Shown: positions 56,495 to 64,000 of the stretch, piece after piece | Layout of the letters: every line of letters starts with the position of its first letter | How positions within the stretch are numbered: position 1 is the first letter of the stretch | Assembly (NCBI GenBank): GCA_021030905.1 | Contig: JAGFMI010000003.1 | Coordinates: forward strand, 1,364,001-1,428,000 | Source: Pyrenula massariospora | Taxonomy: Eukaryota > Ascomycota > Eurotiomycetes > Pyrenulales > Pyrenulaceae | Reading direction: 5' to 3' | Length of the DNA stretch: 64,000 nucleotides | Position numbers and translations under genes: made by a program | Notes under the pieces: generated by a model | Databases searched by the model: none | What the model saw: only the letters and a program-made list of their open reading frames with translations | Told to the model about the DNA's origin: nothing

Positions 56495-57133
56495 ATGTCT
56501 GAGCTGGCTAATCCACGTCCCGATCAATGGATACCTGAAGATACGCTCGCCTTCTTCCAGTCGCGATCTTGGACAAAGTCGCTACTTGAGTCGCCTTCGT
56601 ACCAGCCTTCCGTCACAGCTGCACGAGTGGTGAAGACTTCAACTGAGGATGCTTTCTTTTCCCAGACGCTCGCCACACCTTCCACCATTCCCCACTCCTT
56701 GACCCTCATACGCCAAGAGCTTCCCGAAGCACCAAATCATGCACCCATCACAGCAACGACTTCCTCCTTCACGTTGCCGGTGCCTGAAAAGCCGGATTGT
56801 CTAATGCTGATTGCCATTGGTAGTCCCGGGGTTTCTGGCCACCCTTACACGGCTCATGGAGGATTCCTGACTGCTGTGATGGATGAGATCATGGGTTTCA
56901 CTGTTGGCATGCACATGAGGAAAAGGCCGAAGAGGGCACCCACATATACTGTTAATTTGAACACAAACTATAAGAAAGCAGTCAAGGTTCCTTGTGTCTT
57001 AGTTGCCAGTGCCTGGTGTACAGGGCAGCATGGTAGGAAAATATTCGCGCGAGCGCAGTTGAAGGATGAAGATGGTAATTTATATACCGAAGCTGAGGGC
57101 ATTTGGGTCGAAACCAAACAAGGCCATCTTTGA
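56495..57133 (+). CDS. Hotdog-fold thioesterase (4HBT/PaaI-like)
   Basis: A single exon of 212 residues. After a helical N-terminus with WIPEDTLAFFQSRSWTKSLL, the hotdog core starts around residue 70. The catalytic-helix motif HPYTAHGGFLTAVMDEIMG, with the HGG and the acidic residue of the PaaI type (D in AVMDE), is followed by strands YTVNLNTNYKKAVKVPCVLV and FARAQLKDEDGNLYTEAEGI. The family hydrolyses acyl-CoA thioesters, probably in the cytosol, peroxisome or mitochondrion; no PTS1 tail is seen (it ends QGHL). The substrate is unknown. Confidence 0.9.
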   Translation: MSELANPRPDQWIPEDTLAFFQSRSWTKSLLESPSYQPSVTAARVVKTSTEDAFFSQTLATPSTIPHSLTLIRQELPEAPNHAPITATTSSFTLPVPEKPDCLMLIAIGSPGVSGHPYTAHGGFLTAVMDEIMGFTVGMHMRKRPKRAPTYTVNLNTNYKKAVKVPCVLVASAWCTGQHGRKIFARAQLKDEDGNLYTEAEGIWVETKQGHL

Positions 57134-57966
57134 ACCTAGGCTGCTGAACAAACCAAAGTCCCAAGATGGTATAAATACGGATCGCTCTTTCAATGACCTG
57201 AACTGAGCAAATTACGCCATCCAAATCGCCTTGGCAATATGTCGTGCCCCCAAGAAGTCAATAGAAAGCTGTGATGACAAGTACTTGGGACATCCCGACC
57301 AGATCTGGTGTACACGGCTCGCGTAAATGATGAAGAGCGAGAAAACACATTTGCCAAGGCTGATTTCGTGGATCAGGAGACTTACGGTGTTTACGACGGT
57401 AAGGGCAAGCATGTGACCTTCATTAGTACCCATGCCGATTCGCAGCATCAGTGTTGTCATATACGTATACTGTGTTGGTGCCATACGCTAGTCTACCATC
57501 TGGAGATGGAGTTTTGTACTCGCAGGAGGGACCCAGTCTATCAAACATTTATGGAGGTTGGCTCGGCGGATCTACCTTTAAAGTAAACCAGAACAAGACC
57601 TAGACTATCTAACTAGAACAGTAACCAGCATTTCTTTTCTGATCGCTTTACATAGATATGTGGGGAAATGTCCTTGCTGGACCGATTTGCCTCCAAGTTG
57701 AGGGTGCTCAGATAGCTCTACATTTATCAATTGCCATTCTTACAGAGAGTATGGGGAGGAGTTAAATCGCTTGGCTGACATGTAAAGTCCCATTCTCGAC
57801 GAGACGACCGAAGTGCGGAGGCAAGCGTTAAGTGGCCGTGTGTTCATTTGCATAGTCTTGTAATATGTTTCCCAATAGTCTAATCTATTCCGTCAAGACA
57901 TCTTTCCCAATATCCCCCTTCCCCTCTCTACCTCCCATATTATGTTCATAAAACCCTCCCCACTCA
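57134..57966. other. Intergenic region between convergent genes
   Basis: About 830 bp between gene ends. A frame at 57212-57484 (minus, 90 codons) has no recognisable domain. Nothing else seen. Confidence 0.5.
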
Positions 57967-59881
57967 TCACTCCTCTGCCACCTTCCTCGCCGGCCCTAAC
58001 CACCTCTTCCTCCCAAACGTAACATAATCCAGCCCCGCGAAAACCATCACCGCCCCAACCACAATCCCTCCATAATTCATATTGACCCACGTCACCGGCC
58101 GCGTGCTCGGAAACGGCAAAAACACGATAATATACACCCCGTACACCATGGCGAAGATGTTCACCGCGAGGCCGACCCAGGGGGGTCCCCAGATGCGCCA
58201 CGGACCATAGGGGATGGAGTGCGGGGCGCGGATCTTGCGGATGGCGAGGAAGAGGATGGGGAGAATATACGAGATGTAGAGGGTAAGGGAGGAGAGGGAG
58301 AGGACGGCGTTGAAGGCGGTGGTGCTGCCGATCTGGATGAAGGAGACGAAGAAGGTGAAGAGGACGGTGAGGAAGAGGGCTCGGAGGGGGATGCGGAAGG
58401 TTGGGGAGACCTGGATTGGGGCTTGTTAGCCGGGATTGGGGAGTGGAGGGGGGTTTTGATAGCGTAAAGGGGAAAAGGGGGGAAGGGAATGGAGGGGCTT
58501 TCAACGCACGTAGGCCCAGAAATCAGAATATGGTAGCCCCCTGTCCCGTGCAAACGCCCAGATGAGTCTCGACACACTCGCCATCGTGCCGAAGAGACTC
58601 AGAAACCCTGTCATGATTTGGAAGCACATCAGCCCGTTCGTCCCCGAGGGACTGCCGCGAGCAATTTCGAAAAAGACCTGGGTGATTGGGTACCCGTAGC
58701 TCGTGTTGAGCGCGTCATTGATGTCACCCATGTTGTAGAGGAGCGCAATGAGGAAGAACCAAGCGAAAACGCCATTGATGAAGACGGCGAGGACCATGGC
58801 TTTTGGCACAACGCGCGGCGCATTTTTTACTTCTTCGGACATGTGCAGGACGCCATCAAAGCCTGAGGAGTTTGTTAGCATTCGGCGACTCTGGAGTCTT
58901 TGAGGAAGGGACCATAAGGGCTTTCAATTAGGGAGGCTTACCGCCAAGAGGAAAAACTGATGATATTAGGCCTAAGCTAAAGGCCATGCCGTAATTCGAC
59001 CAGCCGCTAAGGTCGTGAACTTTCGTTTTCCAGACGAAGTCGCTCGTGTTCCGGGTGCCGAGACAGATGATCACTATTAGCATGATAGGGTACATAACGA
59101 TGTGGAAGATTCCGCCAAGGACTTCGAGAGGTGCAAGGAGCCGTCGACCCCAGATATTGGAGAGAAGTGGTACGAGGACAATAGCCCACATAAGCAGCGT
59201 ATCGTGCCATCTTTGGTGGACGTAATTGGGGTAATTGAGAACTAATAGACCGGTGATCTGGGTTGAGACGAAGAAAGGCGCGACTGCTACGCCTGCGATC
59301 CAAGCAAGGACAGTCATCCACCCTTGCATCAAGCTGAAGAATCTTGGAGCGAATGGCGCCAGGTCAGCCGCCCAGTGGTACTGAGCGCCAGCTACAGGCA
59401 ATCTAAGAAGTGGTTAATATCAGGTCTTGGAGAGTTCTAAAAGTAACCAACATCGATGCCAACTCTCCAAAGGAGGATGCTAGGGCTGTAGTCCCAGCTA
59501 AACAGACAAGGAACCCATAGACTAAAGCGACAGGACCTCCATTGTAGAGTCCAGCGCCGAATCCTGATTCTATCGACTCCCAGGAACATTGTAAGGTGCT
59601 GCAGAAAAAGAGCACAGGTACGAAAGAAAGATCTGCCCTTAGATTAGCTGTGTTGTGAGGTAATATCATGCCTCGAAGGTGGCTTAAAGGACCGGTCTCT
59701 GGAACGACTCTGGGGTCTGCTCACATCGCTCCAAGACTTGATGTCTGCCATAGACTCTGACGGCCGTCACGCTCTCTTTCCCTTTACCAGCAAGAGGGTC
59801 CTCTATCACGACCGGCTCCCCAACTTCAGGCTTTTCGAACCGCCCAGCGGAACGAAGCTCGACAATGTCCTTCGTGTCCAT
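57967..59881 (-). CDS. APC-superfamily amino-acid/GABA/choline permease
   Basis: Five exons (59881-59725, 59632-59452, 59402-58942, 58862-58510, 58410-57967) give 531 residues with every frame continuous. Introns are 92, 49, 79 and 99 bp; the second uses a weak GTTGGT donor. The first splice yields VLERYLSFVPVLFFCST, the start of TM1, and the second LPVAGAQYHWAADLAPFAPR, both diagnostic of fungal amino-acid permeases. Also present are STLQCSWESIESGFGAGLYN, FDGVLHMSEEVKNAPRVVPK (the conserved acidic motif after TM6), FARDRGLPYSDF and a C-terminal pair of helices. Likely a plasma-membrane importer of amino acids, GABA or choline; the substrate is not readable. Confidence 0.92.
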
Positions 59882-62574
59882 ACCGGCGATGTATCCAAGC
59901 CGGAATCAGGTGCATAGACACAAAATGGTAGTGTGGTAAAGAGTGCAGAAGTGGGAGGGTACTTCGAGTTCAGACTGGTGGGGCTAAACGTGGGACGCAA
60001 GGATCCAGTCATGAAAGACAAGCATTGCCACGTGCGAGAGATCGATGAAGCATAGAGCTACAAGATGAAGCGCGAAAGGAACAGAGCCTTGAACGACGGG
60101 ATCTAGACGCTTGTATGGAAAGGGGATGCGTGATGTAACTTTAAATCGAGTCTCATCAGTAGCTGCTGAGTGAGTTTCGTGAAGACGTATGCCACCACGG
60201 GGTTCGTCGGTATCAGAATGATAGAGGCGCCACTTGTTCAGGGCCTGGCAGTAGAAGCGACAAAAGGTAGCCGTCTTGAGCAATTAAGCGGCCTGTAGAT
60301 GCTGCTTGCTAGCCAAGAAGCCGAGGGGCGTTCAACGTGTCTGGCATGGATAAGCCTGCCAATGGATCTTCCAAGAGGGACACATATTAAAGGCTGAATA
60401 GGATGTCACTCTCACGGTTTTCATAGTGTTGTAGCAAAGATGTCCGGCTTCCGACGATGTTGCCGAGAGCATTAACACACGTACGCGTTCGGTGGTCAGG
60501 GGAGAGGAGATTTGAGGCAGGGGTAGCTTTGTCTAGGAGAATAGACGGTGTAACTTGTCGCTTGCAGCTCATGCCTATTCTCCAGGTAATTGCCGTTCCT
60601 AGTGGGTCCCTTCGATCTTGGTGGCGCAGAGGAGGTGATCTGCTACCCAGGGCCGGCAGCTTGCTAGCTTGTTGATTGGAGAAACGCTAAGGTCACAGAA
60701 TCTTGCACCGCGGGGTATAAGGAAATGCAAGATCTCAGAGTGAGTGCTGCGTCTATGTTCCACCACGATTGTACGACCAGACGCACCGAATGCGAAACTA
60801 TCGTCTGAGGGGGCCATGCAAGGGGGTAGCTGCGCGCAAATTAAGCGTGTATTCATGACGGCGAATTTTACATTCTCGGACTGGCGGATATGAGAAGGCT
60901 CCAGGCGGGATCAATGGGAAGGAGAGATCAACTAACGAGACACATCACTGCATCTTCGACAGAGTAAGGTGACCTCTCAGCAATTCTGCTTTCAAAGCAG
61001 GCCCAACAGAAACGCGCCTTTTCGGCAGGGTTTACCGGAAAGCAACTGACAGCGGGTAGTGGATAGTTATTTTGGATCCGCGGAACTAACATGGGAGGAT
61101 TGTAGGGGGCGGATATCAAAGCTTATCCGTTCGACAAATCTTCAAGGTATTTCGAAGCATTCTCGAAGCGAATATTCTCGCGCGTTGAACGGTGGCGACC
61201 GCATGAAAATTCAGCCTGGCTAGAGAGTGACCTGAGGCATTAGCGATGTCTTGGGCGGAGGGCCTGAAGCCGGGAACAGGCTGGCTCCCTGAGCGGACGA
61301 ACTCGTACTAGCTGCCTCGGATGACTTCCCCGGGCCGCCTCCAGATCGTCCCCCGGTCCGTGATATGCGCCGGACTCCCATTCGGCGCCCTTCGCTAACC
61401 CCAACCGCGAAGGTCCCGAGGCTCGATCGACTGCTCGAACTGTACGAAGTAGAATGAAAAGGAGAATCTACTCAACGAGACTACTACGACCGTCGACACC
61501 ACCTCGTCTCGCGACTGCCTAGACCAGAGCCACTGTTTCACGAAAAACCATCTTACGTGGCGATGGCAAGGTGTGAGAACGAGCTGAACCTTCCTGTGTG
61601 TTTGCTTTGACGACGACCGCCCTGCAGCTTCATGCAGGCGACCCCTACAAACGCCCTCTCTTTGGTGCTTCAGATTGACTGGACTCGCGTATCTATTAAT
61701 CCTATCCAAAAAGTCAGAATTGTGTAACGATTGAACGCCTCTGAGCCACCGCAGACTAGGTTAGCATTCGCTGCAGGATTCATATTCCAAGAACCCCTTC
61801 TGCTAAGCCTGGTCACACCCAACCCCTGCGCCATGTGCCGATCGTCAGCCCCGGCATATTGAATCCTTTACTGCCGTCTTATAGCACGCGTCCACCATAC
61901 TCATTCCATCCTCTTCCTTCCGCTTGTCGCACTCACGAAAAGCTTCCTAATTCTCCGACCAATGATGTCTTCTAATCCCCGATGCTGAAAAACTTTGCTC
62001 GAATCTCGTTTTTGTTTCCCGAACGTGGCAACGACCCGAGACGTGCACATCCAGGTCGACCATGCTTTCCAACCCCTCAGGCTTGGCTTGGGTCATCTGC
62101 CTGTGAGGTGACGAGCTAGAGGAGAACATCGACTTTCTAGCTGCGGCCATTTTTCCCTTTCAAGCTGTGTCCAAAGAGCATTATCTAGTAGCTCGTCTCT
62201 TGTCTTGCCGCTTCTGCAACACGTTCATGCTCAGGTTCTTGATACCATCGGAGCCCCATGTCAGAAAAGAACCTCAGACATCTGGTCATTTTTAACTCTT
62301 TCGCGAACCTTCGCGGAACTTCAACATAAGCACTTACCGTCTAGGCAGCGGGAACGTGCTGGCAGACCTGACCAGGAATTCCCTGCCTAGGTAACACAGA
62401 GGCACGACACCTCGAGAAACGCCCCTGGAGGCATTCACAAGGCCACTAGTCTTCATGTACCTCTTATAGACCTCGAATACCATTTGCCTGAGCACAATGT
62501 CAACTCAAGATAATGAATTACCTCTGAGACAATCAATCTTCTAAAACTTTGACTTCTCACACCTCGCCGCCGGC
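59882..62574. other. Long intergenic region
   Basis: About 2.7 kb between divergent genes. Frames such as 59984-60283, 60599-60856 and 61395-61709 (all minus) lack domains and splice support. No transposon-like terminal repeats were seen. Confidence 0.5.
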
Positions 62575-64000
62575 ATGGCAGCAACCCCAACCTCTACGCC
62601 TAATACGAGACCTCCTCTACTCACCATCTCCGACAACGATCATGGCCCTCTTCTTGTGGTCATCGGTTACTCTCTGTTGTTCACCAGCGCCCTCACACTC
62701 GCAGCTCGAATGTTTCTAATATATAAGTTGAGACGGCCGCGCGGCCTCGACGACTTTACCATAGTAGTTGCTACTGTACGTTTCTCTTTCTTTGTTGGTT
62801 TTTCTTATACAAGTCAAGAGAAACTAGCTTTGATGATTTTGGGAAACTCAAAAATGATTTTGGTGTTTGTCCATGTTAAAACGAGTCACCGATATGCTAA
62901 TCATATTCCCTCGGTCAGTTCATAGCAATTCCTCAAACTGTACTCGCTCATAAAGCTGCCTCTTCTGGAATTGGAAGGCATATCGACGATACTCATGGTT
63001 TCAATCGACATCAAGCTGAAAGGGTAAGGGGAAGATATTGCTGACTGTCTTATCTCAACTACTAACGCGATGTGTAGCTTATCTACACCTCCCAAATCTT
63101 TGCCATACCTATCCTAGCTCTCAGCAAGATCAGCATTACATGGCTCATTTATCGTCTCTCTCCTCTACCTGCTATGCACGCGGCCTGCAAGACTGCCTTC
63201 TACCTCACTGTTGCTTTTATGTTCTATAGCATCTTCGCCATTGCGTTCCAATGTCCTTTACCACGTCCTTACATATACCATGCTGGTCGATGTTTTGCAA
63301 GCGGAGCCTTGCTCTACGGCGTTGGAGCACTCAACATTCTTACTGATTTGATTCTGGCATTGGCACCGTTGTACATGTTGACGTTAGTGCGACTAAAACA
63401 AGGTAATCGACTGGAAATTATGGCAGCCTTCGGGTCTAGACTTTTGGTCGTAGGTGTGACCGTTGCCTGGTTGGTAAGCTTGACACATTTTACGCATTCG
63501 AAGGACACTACGTGGACGCTGTTAATTCCAAGCATTCTCAACCAGTAAGTCTCTAATCCCCATCCTCTTGATCCCTTGCTGGCTGGGCATGACTTTGTGG
63601 ATCCTATATAAGCCCTTTACGCCAACCCATAACTCCTTAAACCTCCAGCTGCTATCTCAATAATAAGGCTAATTGTCATCCTCAGAACAATTCTCAACAC
63701 CTCCCTGGTCACCACCTCCGTTCCATCCCTGCACAACTTCCTCACGTCCCTCCAGTCCGGCGGCTTCGGTCTCGCCCCAACTGATAACATGACCCTTGCC
63801 CGCTCCGGTTACGGCTATGGCTACGATTATGCCTGGAACAGCAAACTCGATAACAGCAACCCCCAAGCCCATGGCAACCTTCACAAGAAACTTCCATCAC
63901 CGCCCAAAAGCATGAGCGGTAGCGGCAGCGGGAGCGGGAGCGGAGGTAGACCTAGCAAAAAAGGGAAACGTCTCCGCTCCTCCAGTATTTTCCCCCCAAA
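62575..64000 (+). CDS. Fungal rhodopsin-like (SAT4/PTH11-like) integral membrane protein, 3' end outside window
   Basis: Exons 62575-62775, 62919-63023, 63078-63544 and 63686 to past 64000 are joined by introns of 143, 54 and 141 bp, all frame-continuous. Seven-helix topology is typical of the fungal rhodopsin-like domain: GPLLVVIGYSLLFTSALTLA as TM1, LIYKLRRPRGLDDFTIVVA with the family's RxxRGLDDFT motif before TM2, FAIPILALSKISITWLIYRL, FYLTVAFMFYSIFAIAFQC, GVGALNILTDLILALAPLYM and LVVGVTVAWLVSLTHF. The last exon carries a short Gly/Tyr stretch and a repeated Ser-Gly run, as in the tails of such proteins, and stays open at the window edge. They are often called GPCR-like; ligand unknown. 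Confidence 0.88.

Overview
The window is nuclear DNA of a filamentous ascomycete (Pezizomycotina; I cannot fix the class). The reasons are short introns of about 45-100 bp with GTRNGT donors and CTNAY-like branch points, fungus-specific families (Zn2Cys6 regulator, fungal rhodopsin-like membrane protein, 2EXR/F-box-like protein, LicD/MNN4-like protein, Cys-rich GPI-type wall protein) and no operon structure. I support 23 protein genes. Two run off the window: a molybdenum cofactor sulfurase at the left end and a rhodopsin-like membrane protein at the right end. I found no rRNA, convincing tRNA, CRISPR array or intact transposon.

Left third (1-22 kb): Mo-cofactor sulfurase (partial), a four-TM MARVEL-like protein, a sugar-porter MFS transporter, a PAP2 lipid phosphatase, a coiled-coil protein, a Zn2Cys6 transcription factor, a second coiled-coil protein, a large secreted nucleoside-hydrolase-like protein and a LicD-family type II membrane protein. 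Genes here are separated by AT-richer spacers of 1-3.5 kb.

Middle (23-46 kb): this part is denser and holds most of the housekeeping genes. It has a large fungus-specific membrane protein, the condensin kleisin subunit (BRN1/Barren), a Na+/Ca2+-exchanger family protein sharing a promoter with condensin, a divergent pair (uncharacterised alpha/beta-barrel-like protein and an FAD monooxygenase), eIF3m, UMP/CMP kinase, a 2EXR/F-box-like protein and a MARVEL-like four-TM protein with long disordered tails.

Right third (46-64 kb): two adjacent coiled-coil genes, a degenerate tandem and inverted repeat block, an atypical SDR, a single-domain cobalamin-independent methionine-synthase-like enzyme, a GPI-type wall protein, a hotdog thioesterase, an APC amino-acid/GABA permease and the rhodopsin-like protein.

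Most worth a second look: four coiled-coil proteins of similar build lying within 40 kb, one carrying an in-frame stop that a 45-nt in-frame intron would remove; a hairpin-forming repeat block next to them; a UMP/CMP kinase gene whose upstream overlapping reading frame encodes a leader plus membrane anchor; and an SDR with a substituted catalytic lysine. No obviously new multi-gene system is visible. Exon boundaries were read by eye from splice signals and frame continuity, without transcript data.
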